33,625 nt of DNA, taken from contig NZ_JARUVL010000021.1 in assembly GCF_030137545.1 (NCBI RefSeq), positions 1 to 33,625 of the forward strand, in the 5' to 3' direction. Made by a program: the position numbers and the translations under genes. Positions 1-6,945 of the stretch are shown one piece after another. Every line of letters starts with the position of its first letter. Within the stretch, counting starts at the first letter, position 1. Under the pieces are notes generated by a model. The model saw only the letters and a list, made by a program, of their open reading frames with translations. It ran no database searches and was not told where the DNA came from. The DNA is from Virgibacillus sp. LDC-1 (lineage in GTDB: Bacteria > Bacillota > Bacilli > Bacillales > Amphibacillaceae).

Positions 1-45
1 TTAAAAAATAGATAGGAATATAAACGGTTGACGGTCAATTTCGAA

Positions 46-115
46 GCCCCTTTAGGGGCCTCGTTGGTAAAGTGCCCTTATAGGGCGAAACTAAAACCGC
101 CCGTTTTACGGGCGG
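46..115. repeat. Three consecutive GC-rich hairpins, possible IS200/IS605-type right end
   Basis: Three perfect inverted repeats stand out in AT-rich DNA. GCCCC/GGGGC lies at 46-50/55-59, GCCCT/AGGGC at 74-78/82-86, and CCGCCCG/CGGGCGG at 97-103/109-115. Loops are 3-5 bases. Closely spaced short hairpins like these occur at the 3' ends of TnpB-type IS605-family elements, where they form part of the guide RNA and right end. No transposase lies in the window, so this identity is inference. They could equally be terminators for a gene to the left. Confidence 0.4.
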
Positions 116-138
116 ATAGTTACTTAAGCTAAATAATT

Positions 139-147
139 TTTGCGAAT
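139..147 (+). promoter_or_regulatory. Possible ResD-type site upstream of fnr
   Basis: TTTGCGAAT differs by one base from the TTTGTGAAT motif described for B. subtilis ResD, which activates fnr there. It is a short degenerate motif in AT-rich DNA about 120 bases before the TTG start. The call is weak and rests on analogy. Confidence 0.2.
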
Positions 148-261
148 GTTCACTTTATCGTAATCAATCGAGATGTTTACGTATAGAATAAGTGTTAGAA
201 TGAAGGTAATTAGTTATGTCGTAATTATCTTTTTAATGAAAAATGGAAGGGGCTGAGAAAA

Positions 262-987
262 TTGTACTCTAAGTTATTGGCTGAACAACATTCTAATAAA
301 GACACAAATATATCAAATGAACTGCGGAAGTTGTTATGTTCATTGGGAACACCTAAAAAGATAGAGAAAGACGAATACCTTTATCATGAGGGTTCAGATG
401 CTCAAGAAATATTTCTTATCCAATCGGGCTTGGTACACATTACATTGCTAACTTCAGATGGTAAGGAACTTTCTATGCGTATTTGTAAAAGTGGTGACAT
501 ATTCGGAGAGCTTACTTTGTTTACAAATAATCCAAAGTACTTACTAAGTGCTCGGGCTCTTCAAAAAGGGGTAGTTCTTCTTATTGATAAAGAGAAGTTG
601 GAACAAGAACTAATGACCAATAGTGCACTTACTTTTGAATTTATGAGATGGGTAAGTGATCATATGCGTAAATTCCAATCGAAAATTAGAGATTTATTAT
701 TGAATGGAAAAAAAGGTGCCTTATACTCCACGCTCATCCGTTTATCTAATAGCTATGGAAAAGCGAACGAGGATGGGTTACTAATTGATATTGCCATGAC
801 AAATCAAGAGCTAGCTAATTTTTGCGCAGCTACACGCGAAAGTGTAAATCGAATGCTAGCAGAGCTTCGGACATTAAATGTTATTTCCATACAACAAGAT
901 GGGAAAATATTAATTAAAAATGTTCAATTTTTAAGAGATGAAATTGGGTGTGATAATTGTCCGATAGAAGTGTGTAACATTAATTAG
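262..987 (+). CDS. fnr: Fnr, oxygen-sensing Crp/Fnr-family anaerobic regulator
   Basis: Global activator of anaerobic genes that binds TGTGA-N6-TCACA when its 4Fe-4S cluster is intact. The 241-residue protein has a cyclic-nucleotide-binding-like beta-roll (about 30-115), a dimerisation helix (about 120-150) and a winged helix-turn-helix (about 180-212) with the recognition segment RESVNR (192-197). Three C-terminal cysteines, C230, C233 and C238 (CX2CX4C), and Asp144 match the C227/C230/C235 plus D141 ligand set of B. subtilis Fnr, which is unlike the N-terminal cluster of E. coli FNR. The start is TTG with GGAAGGGG ten bases upstream. Perfect FNR boxes between narG and narK and near-perfect ones at ric and ywiC are its likely targets. 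I see no clear FNR box before fnr itself. It converges on moaA. Confidence 0.95.
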   Translation: MYSKLLAEQHSNKDTNISNELRKLLCSLGTPKKIEKDEYLYHEGSDAQEIFLIQSGLVHITLLTSDGKELSMRICKSGDIFGELTLFTNNPKYLLSARALQKGVVLLIDKEKLEQELMTNSALTFEFMRWVSDHMRKFQSKIRDLLLNGKKGALYSTLIRLSNSYGKANEDGLLIDIAMTNQELANFCAATRESVNRMLAELRTLNVISIQQDGKILIKNVQFLRDEIGCDNCPIEVCNIN

Positions 988-1044
988 TTGATTGATTATA
1001 CAAGTAATACGCATGTTGAGCTTTCACTTGTCAGAAAGCGTTAC

Positions 1045-2052
1045 TTAGCCACCTATATAAGACATTTCAATCCGCTTCTTTTTTAAATTCGACGTTCCTA
1101 TTCGTTCATCTGAATAACGGTCCTGTCGGTTATGCCATATTTCTTTAATTGCAATTTGAATTTCTTTATTTGATAACCCTGAACGAATCATTTGTTTTAG
1201 ATCAATTCCATCAGAAGCGAATAAACACGTATATAACTTTCCATCAGCAGCGATTCGTGCACGCGTACAAGTAGAACAAAAAGATTCTGATACAGAAGTA
1301 ATAAAGCCTACCTCCGTATTTGTTCCTTTATAATAATACCTTTGAGCAACCTCACCCAAGTAACTGGACTTTATTGGCTCTAAAGAAAAAGAATGTGATA
1401 ATGTATCGATGATTTCTTTTTTTGTTACCACTTTACTTAAGTCCCATTTATTCGAAGTACCAACATCCATAAACTCTATAAAGCGAAGTGTTATCCCCTT
1501 TTCTTTAAAAAAGGCTGCCATTGGTAAAATTTCTTGTTCATTCATTCCCTTTTTTACAACCATATTTACTTTAACAAGCAACCCCGCAAGAGACGCTTTT
1601 TCGATGCCCTTTAAGATTTGATTCGTAGCAATTCCGCTATCATTAATAGCTTGAAACGTGTCGTTGTTCAAGGCATCTAAGCTTACATTAACACGTTTTA
1701 ATCCTGCTGCTACTAGCTGATCTGCTAATTTCTCTAACAAGACACCGTTCGTTGTGAGACCGATATCCTCTAATCCATCTATAGCCGACACGTGCGCTAT
1801 TAATTTAGATAAATTTCTTCTCAAAAGAGGCTCGCCGCCAGTAATGCGTAACTTTTTTACTCCGAGTTCAACAAAAATAGATGCAAGTCTTTCAATCTCG
1901 TCAAACTGTAACATGTTATCCTTTGGCATGAATGTATAATCTTTTCCAAAGATTTCTTTTGGCATACAATATCTACAACGAAAATTACAACGATCTGTGA
2001 CGGAAATCCGTAAATCACGCATTGGCCGACCAAGTTTATCTGTAATGTTCAT
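1045..2052 (-). CDS. moaA: MoaA, GTP 3',8-cyclase (molybdenum cofactor biosynthesis)
   Basis: Radical-SAM enzyme that converts GTP to 3',8-cyclo-GTP, the first step of molybdopterin synthesis. The N-terminal radical-SAM cluster motif CNFRCRYC (CX3CX2C) follows the typical LRISVTDR segment. The C-terminal second-cluster motif has cysteines spaced CX2CX13C (FCSTCTR and LYTC). The protein ends in the Gly-Gly pair that MoaA needs for activity. The frame stays open to an ATG at 2070, but the ATG at 2050-2052 has AAAGAGG at proper spacing, so I start there (335 residues, normal length). It faces fnr and lies after the nar operon in the same direction, which fits cofactor supply for NarG. The other Moa/Moe/Mob genes are not in the window. 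Confidence 0.95.
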   Translation of the reverse strand: MNITDKLGRPMRDLRISVTDRCNFRCRYCMPKEIFGKDYTFMPKDNMLQFDEIERLASIFVELGVKKLRITGGEPLLRRNLSKLIAHVSAIDGLEDIGLTTNGVLLEKLADQLVAAGLKRVNVSLDALNNDTFQAINDSGIATNQILKGIEKASLAGLLVKVNMVVKKGMNEQEILPMAAFFKEKGITLRFIEFMDVGTSNKWDLSKVVTKKEIIDTLSHSFSLEPIKSSYLGEVAQRYYYKGTNTEVGFITSVSESFCSTCTRARIAADGKLYTCLFASDGIDLKQMIRSGLSNKEIQIAIKEIWHNRQDRYSDERIGTSNLKKKRIEMSYIGG

Positions 2053-2183
2053 CACTATTCCTCTTTCCATCGATTTATATTGTCTATATTATAATGCTAA
2101 AGAAAAGAGCAAGCTGTTAAAAACATCACGCGCGAAGAATTTGTTTAATCGAAAATGGCACACTAAGCTCTGCAATGGACAAT

Positions 2184-2206
2184 GATAAAACTTAACATGT
2201 TTTATC
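2184..2206 (-). terminator. Possible weak terminator at the end of the TPR gene
   Basis: A perfect 8-bp inverted repeat GATAAAAC/GTTTTATC with a 7-base loop spans the TPR stop codon (2192-2194). It is AT-rich and has no T-run, so termination is doubtful. Confidence 0.25.
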
Positions 2207-3607
2207 TAATTGTGTTAATTTCATTTGATAACTTCTAATTTCTTCTGCAATTCCCCTTCTTTTATAAAAAGAGATTACAAGTCGATATGCTTCTTTAAGC
2301 AGTGTGTAATTGTTTGTTTTTCGTAATAATTCGATGCTTTGCCTATATGCCGCTTCTGCCTTTCTAAAATCAGGATTACTTTTTTTCTCATAGCAGGTAG
2401 CAAGTTTTAGAATGGCTATTCCTTGTTTCTCATGATGTGAAGAAGCTAACGTTGAAAATGCATGAATCGCATCAACATAATAGCTTATGGCGTCTTTGGT
2501 TTTCCCCTGCTCATAATGTGTGTCACCTAGTGCAATCAGTGAGTTTACGAAAGTGATTGTATTTTTTTGATTGTTTTCAGAAAGTAGATGTAATATTTGA
2601 TGATGTATATTTACAAGCGACGCATCATTTTTCGTTTTTGTGTAAATTTCAACTAATCCTAAAAGCGTTTGAAGTCGAAGTAAAGAGAAGTTGTTGGAAA
2701 CGATCAATCCCTTTTTATAATGAATCTCTGCTTGTTGTAAATCACCTGAAAGAAGGGAGAGCTTGCCGATTTTTTCGTTAATATAGGCTACTAGATATGG
2801 AATAGGGGGTTTGTGTGAAGAAATCCCTTTACATGCTTCTTGATAATATAGGCTTGCTCTAGTGAAGGCCCCCATATTCTCGTCTAATTCTCCTAACATC
2901 ATGTTTATTCTAATAAAGTCAAGATCTGATTGTAGTGAGAGCCGCTCAAAAAGTGTTAAGACTTCTAACAGTTTCTTCCTTGCCAACTGCATGTTACTAA
3001 AGAAATAGATTTCTGCAATTTTAAGTTGAATTTGGGCAACAGAAGATGTATCATTTATCTTTTCATATGCTGTTGATAACCATTCTAGTCGATTAATTGC
3101 CTCGTTATAGTTCTCGGCTTGAACGTAAACATCAATCAACGTGTGCATTACTCGAACGGTTAGTGGATGCGTAGCGGAAACTATCTGTTTGAAATAGGTT
3201 ATCGCTTTTTCAAATTGTATGATCCCATTTTCAAAATCGCCTTCATCGATAAAGACGCTTCCTAAATTACGATAAATATAGCCGAAAGCTAATAGGTTAT
3301 CTGGTTCCTTTTTTTCTAATTGCTCCAGCAACTTGGCGAGTAATATCCGTGCTTCTTTAAAATGTCCATAAGCTCTTTCTAGCTCAGCGTAATTTAGAAT
3401 TAATTCGATTCGACCAGCCATGTTAATGGTGGGACACTCGTTTACTTTTAATAGCGCTTGTTTAAAGTAGGTGACCGCTTTATCATAATGATGTGTTTTT
3501 CGATAATGATTGGCGATCGTGCTTAATGCAAAAAACTGCTTATCACGGTCTGTTGTTGTTTGCAACAATGCTTCTATTGCCTGTATGTTTGGTGACGTAC
3601 CATTCAT
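2192..3607 (-). CDS. Tetratricopeptide-repeat protein, last gene of the nar operon
   Basis: Soluble all-helical protein of 471 residues built from about ten TPR-like helix pairs. Recurring signatures are A..YF..AL (YDKAVTYFKQAL, FENGIIQFEKAI, TKDAISYYVDAI, FRKAEAAYRQSI). There is no signal peptide, membrane segment, helix-turn-helix or catalytic domain, so it differs from TPR transcription factors of the Rgg/PlcR type and only resembles Rap proteins in general fold. AAGGGGGGAAC precedes the ATG. It begins 33 bases after the small cytochrome-like gene and probably shares the narG transcript. A scaffolding, assembly or sensing role in nitrate respiration is inference from position; the specific function is unknown. 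Confidence 0.8.
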   Translation of the reverse strand: MNGTSPNIQAIEALLQTTTDRDKQFFALSTIANHYRKTHHYDKAVTYFKQALLKVNECPTINMAGRIELILNYAELERAYGHFKEARILLAKLLEQLEKKEPDNLLAFGYIYRNLGSVFIDEGDFENGIIQFEKAITYFKQIVSATHPLTVRVMHTLIDVYVQAENYNEAINRLEWLSTAYEKINDTSSVAQIQLKIAEIYFFSNMQLARKKLLEVLTLFERLSLQSDLDFIRINMMLGELDENMGAFTRASLYYQEACKGISSHKPPIPYLVAYINEKIGKLSLLSGDLQQAEIHYKKGLIVSNNFSLLRLQTLLGLVEIYTKTKNDASLVNIHHQILHLLSENNQKNTITFVNSLIALGDTHYEQGKTKDAISYYVDAIHAFSTLASSHHEKQGIAILKLATCYEKKSNPDFRKAEAAYRQSIELLRKTNNYTLLKEAYRLVISFYKRRGIAEEIRSYQMKLTQLDKTC

Positions 3608-3640
3608 TTTGTTCCCCCCTTGTTCAAATAGTGAATCACA

Positions 3641-4117
3641 TTACAAAATAATATGAACGAATATTAGAAAGAATAGTAGCATGCCTCCATAGAGATGTAC
3701 TTTTCGTTTAAGCCCGCTTGGCCAATATTGACGTAACCATCCAGTGCTAACTTGAATGATTAATGTAAGTCCTGCTAGTATTCCGATGAACATTTTAGGA
3801 TAGTCCAGAAGAATGCCGTACTTGTTCATAATCCAGATCGCATGGCAAAGAATAAGCAATAGTGCAGCAGTTCCACTCCATTTATGATAGGGCAGTGCTT
3901 TTTTAGAGATATTTGCGAATTTAATTTTTGTTTTTCTTCTTGGAGCATTACGAATCGTTGAAAAGACAGCGTGACGTGTCCAATTAAACAAAAACAAGAG
4001 TAATCCAATAAAGCCCAACCATAAAAACAAGGATATACTATGAAAATAACTTCGCTTTACTAACTGCCATATTGCTGTAATGAGCAATGCTAGGTTTAAA
4101 TAAAACCACTTGTTCAT
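3641..4117 (-). CDS. Four-helix cytochrome b-like membrane protein with two H-X13-H pairs
   Basis: Small integral membrane protein of about 158 residues with four hydrophobic helices. Helices 3 and 4 each carry two histidines exactly 14 residues apart (H78/H92 in the YHKWSG...LCHA segment, H141/H155 in VHLYGG...FVHI). Paired H-X13-H helices are the hallmark of bis-heme binding in ferric reductase/NADPH oxidase-type and b561-like cytochromes, so two stacked b hemes are predicted. No flavin or NAD domain is attached, unlike full ferric reductases. The frame opens at 4132, but GTGAGG sits just before the ATG at 4115-4117, so I use that start. It lies 48 bases after narI, suggesting a link with the quinol or nitrate electron chain. 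The electron donor and acceptor are unknown. Confidence 0.75.
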   Translation of the reverse strand: MNKWFYLNLALLITAIWQLVKRSYFHSISLFLWLGFIGLLLFLFNWTRHAVFSTIRNAPRRKTKIKFANISKKALPYHKWSGTAALLLILCHAIWIMNKYGILLDYPKMFIGILAGLTLIIQVSTGWLRQYWPSGLKRKVHLYGGMLLFFLIFVHIIL

Positions 4118-4165
4118 CATTTTCCTCACCATACTTCATAGAATTTTTTCTTTACGAAACGTTCA

Positions 4166-4849
4166 TTACACTTCTCTAGTAGGTATACGTTTTTTGTAAA
4201 TAATATAGCTTCTCTGTAAGTATCTTATCGGAAAACTGAACACATGCACAAGTCTAGTGAATGGCCAAATGATATAAAGCGTAAAGGTAGATAAAATATG
4301 AATCTTAAACCAAATTGGTACGGTTTCCATCAGCTCTGGTTGAATATTAAAGTAGAACAGGCCTCGCAACCATGGTGCAATGGTGGTACGATAATCAAAA
4401 CCATTCGCATCGATGTTTAGTGTAGTAGCGGTTACCCCGGTAATAATGACAATTAATAAAATGCCTAATGTGATCCAATCGCTCAAAGATGTTGTTGCTT
4501 TTATCCGTTTTACTTGAATTCTACGGAAGGTTAGAAGGATCGTTCCTATTAAAACAGCAATTCCTGCTGGAAGTCCAAAAGCGATAGCTAAGATATGATA
4601 GGTGTGCTCTGAGATTCCAACACGGTTATAAAATTCTATCGGGATTATTAAACCAAGCACATGACCTCCAAACACGAAGATAATTCCAAAGTGGAATAAG
4701 AGTGATCCCCATCGTAATCGTTTCTTTTCTAATAATTCACTAGACTTCGTTGTCCAGCCAAATTGATCTTTTTGATAACGGTACAGATGTCCACCAATAA
4801 ATATTGTTAATACGATATATGGTAAAACACCCCATAAAATCCAATCCAT
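4166..4849 (-). CDS. narI: NarI, respiratory nitrate reductase gamma subunit (cytochrome b)
   Basis: Membrane subunit that oxidises menaquinol and passes electrons through two b hemes to NarH. The 227-residue protein has five transmembrane helices. The histidines match the spacing of the four E. coli heme ligands: H53 and H63 (nine residues between) and H184 and H202 (seventeen between). AAGGAGGG lies before the ATG. It follows narJ by 32 bases within narGHJI. Length and topology are normal for the family. Confidence 0.96.
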   Translation of the reverse strand: MDWILWGVLPYIVLTIFIGGHLYRYQKDQFGWTTKSSELLEKKRLRWGSLLFHFGIIFVFGGHVLGLIIPIEFYNRVGISEHTYHILAIAFGLPAGIAVLIGTILLTFRRIQVKRIKATTSLSDWITLGILLIVIITGVTATTLNIDANGFDYRTTIAPWLRGLFYFNIQPELMETVPIWFKIHILSTFTLYIIWPFTRLVHVFSFPIRYLQRSYIIYKKRIPTREV

Positions 4850-4881
4850 TGATCATCCCTCCTTAATTGGCATTTTGTCAT

Positions 4882-5424
4882 TTAAATCTTGTCGACTTGT
4901 TTTATGTTTATAGGAGCTAAACCATTTTTGTTCATATGGTTAAACAATGCATCAAACAAAAACACATAATGGCTTTGTAATGTATCAATCTTCTCACGCA
5001 TTTCAGTTAATGCTTTTTGATGCATTTGCAGTAGTTCATTGCTTTTATCAACACTTACATTCGCACAAAATTCCAGCATAAGAGGTAAGAAATCGGGTAA
5101 TTCTTTATCTGTGATATCAAATCCCTCTGATTGATAAAATTGTTTTAGTTTTAATAGCTCTATCCCGCGTTCTCTTTGCTCTCCTAGCTTTAGGTATGTG
5201 ACGTACAGATTCGTTGTTTTTCCGAAATCGAAGTGTTCAATATAATGATCGATCCAATCGTCGAACGGCATTTGCTCTGATTGCGTAATAAAGTTCAAAA
5301 GATGATGCTTAGTAATCCCATCTTCAAGTTGTTCAATGTCATCGACCAGCTCAGGTAATATTTCTTTCATTTTTTGAGTTGGATATTGTAATAAAAAGGC
5401 GATTAATTGATAAACAGTATCCAT
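4882..5424 (-). CDS. narJ: NarJ, nitrate reductase assembly chaperone
   Basis: Cytoplasmic TorD/NarJ-family chaperone that holds apo-NarG until molybdenum cofactor and Fe-S clusters are inserted. It is all-helical, begins with the family-typical YQLIAFLLQYPT segment and has an acidic middle (FDDWIDHYIEHFDF). The frame extends back to a GTG at 5466, but AGGGAG at a good distance before the ATG at 5422-5424 gives a 180-residue protein, the size of B. subtilis NarJ. It sits between narH (51 bases) and narI (32 bases) in conserved order. Confidence 0.93.
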   Translation of the reverse strand: MDTVYQLIAFLLQYPTQKMKEILPELVDDIEQLEDGITKHHLLNFITQSEQMPFDDWIDHYIEHFDFGKTTNLYVTYLKLGEQRERGIELLKLKQFYQSEGFDITDKELPDFLPLMLEFCANVSVDKSNELLQMHQKALTEMREKIDTLQSHYVFLFDALFNHMNKNGLAPINIKQVDKI

Positions 5425-5475
5425 TTTGTTCAACTCCCTATTCACACGGATTTTCTTCCATATCACATCGTTTGT

Positions 5476-6945
5476 TTAAACGATGCCACAACTTCCAGGT
5501 CCACCAGCAAAGTCCAACCCACAAGTTCCCTGTTCTTCATACAAGTCTTGTACTTCTTCTCTATGACTTTTTGGTATAACAAAGCGATCTTCATATTTAG
5601 CAATGGCTAATAGACGATACATCTTTCGGATGTCATCCTCCGTCAAACCTAAATCGGAAATCGAAGTTTGATCAAAAGCTTTTCCTGTTAAGTCTGCACG
5701 CATGTAACTACGCATTACAGTCATTTTTTTAAGAACGGTACGAATGTGTTCGGTATCACCAGCAGTTAAAAGATTAGCTAAATATTCAATTGGAATCCGC
5801 ATATTGTCTATTGCAGGAAAGATGTCTGCGGTGTCCGCGTTACTCCCTTTTCCCTCAATCATATTCATGATTGGACTAAGTGGTGGAATATACCAAACCA
5901 TTGGCATGGTGCGATATTCAGGGTGCAAAGGTAAAGCAATTTTCCAATCAATAATCATTTTATATAGAGGTGATTGTTGAGCCGCTTCAATCCAATCCAT
6001 CGGAATGCCTTCTTTTTTTGCTTCTTTAATTACTTCTGGATCATGCGGATCAAGAAAAATTTCTAGCTGAGAATGATAAAGCTCCTTTTCGTCTTCTACA
6101 GAAGCTGCTTCGGACACTTTGTCCGCATCGTAAAGCATCACGCCAATATAACGAATTCTGCCTACGCATGTTTCAGAACAAATAGTTGGTTGCCCGTTCT
6201 CAATACGTGGATAACAAAGTGTGCATTTTTCAGCTTTATTTGTCTTCCAATTAAAATAAACTTTTTTGTAAGGACAAGAAGTAACGCAGTGTCTCCAAGC
6301 GCGACAAGCATTTTGATCTACGAGAACAATCCCATCTTCATCACGCTTATACATCGCTCCTGATGGACAAGCAGAGACGCAAGGTGCATTGATACAATGC
6401 TCACAAATGCGTGGAAGATACATCATGAATACATCTTCAAATTCTGTTTTAATGGATTCCTCCATTTGCATCACATTTGGATCTTGAGGTCCAGTTATAT
6501 GTCCTCCAGCTAAGTCATCTTCCCAATTTGGCCCCCATTCCAAGTCCATAAAATCGCCAGTAATAGCAGATTTTGCTCGTGCAACAGGCTGATGCTTTTT
6601 TTCTGGTGAATTGATTAATGTTTCATAATCATAATTCCAAGGTTCATAGTAATCATCCAGTTCTGGTTGGTCTGGATTGTGGAATAAATTAAGTAAACGA
6701 TTCGTTTTTGAACCGGATTTTAAACGAAGCTTTCCGTTGTTTAGTTCCCAACCGCCTTTATATTTTTCTTGATCTTCCCATTGTTTTGGATAGCCGATAC
6801 CTGGCTTTGTTTCTACGTTGTTAAAGTACATATACTCTGCACCTGGACGATTTGTCCAGGTGTTTTTACAGGTGACACTACAAGTATGACAACCAATACA
6901 TTTATCAAGATTCATTACCATTCCAACTTGCGCTTTAATCTTCAA
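5476..6945 (-). CDS. narH: NarH, respiratory nitrate reductase beta subunit (Fe-S)
   Basis: Electron-transfer subunit carrying one 3Fe-4S and three 4Fe-4S clusters between NarI and NarG. Four cysteine groups are visible: CIGCHTCSVTC at the N-terminus, CEHCINAPCVSACP, CRAWRHCVTSCP (Trp in place of one cysteine, as expected for the 3Fe-4S site) and CTLCYPRIENGQPTICSETC. The frame opens at a TTG at 6954, but AAGGAGG is correctly placed for the TTG at 6943-6945, giving MKIKAQVGMVMNLDKC as in B. subtilis NarH. That start lies inside the end of narG (11-base overlap), suggesting translational coupling. The length of 489 residues is normal. Confidence 0.96.
   Translation of the reverse strand: MKIKAQVGMVMNLDKCIGCHTCSVTCKNTWTNRPGAEYMYFNNVETKPGIGYPKQWEDQEKYKGGWELNNGKLRLKSGSKTNRLLNLFHNPDQPELDDYYEPWNYDYETLINSPEKKHQPVARAKSAITGDFMDLEWGPNWEDDLAGGHITGPQDPNVMQMEESIKTEFEDVFMMYLPRICEHCINAPCVSACPSGAMYKRDEDGIVLVDQNACRAWRHCVTSCPYKKVYFNWKTNKAEKCTLCYPRIENGQPTICSETCVGRIRYIGVMLYDADKVSEAASVEDEKELYHSQLEIFLDPHDPEVIKEAKKEGIPMDWIEAAQQSPLYKMIIDWKIALPLHPEYRTMPMVWYIPPLSPIMNMIEGKGSNADTADIFPAIDNMRIPIEYLANLLTAGDTEHIRTVLKKMTVMRSYMRADLTGKAFDQTSISDLGLTEDDIRKMYRLLAIAKYEDRFVIPKSHREEVQDLYEEQGTCGLDFAGGPGSCGIV

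Noticed and set aside
116-261. FNR box before fnr
   Set aside because: Only half-sites such as TTCAC are present and none has the TGTGA-N6-TCACA spacing.
1000-1043. Terminator between fnr and moaA
   Set aside because: AAGTAA...GCGTTACTT pairing is imperfect with bulges and has no T-run.
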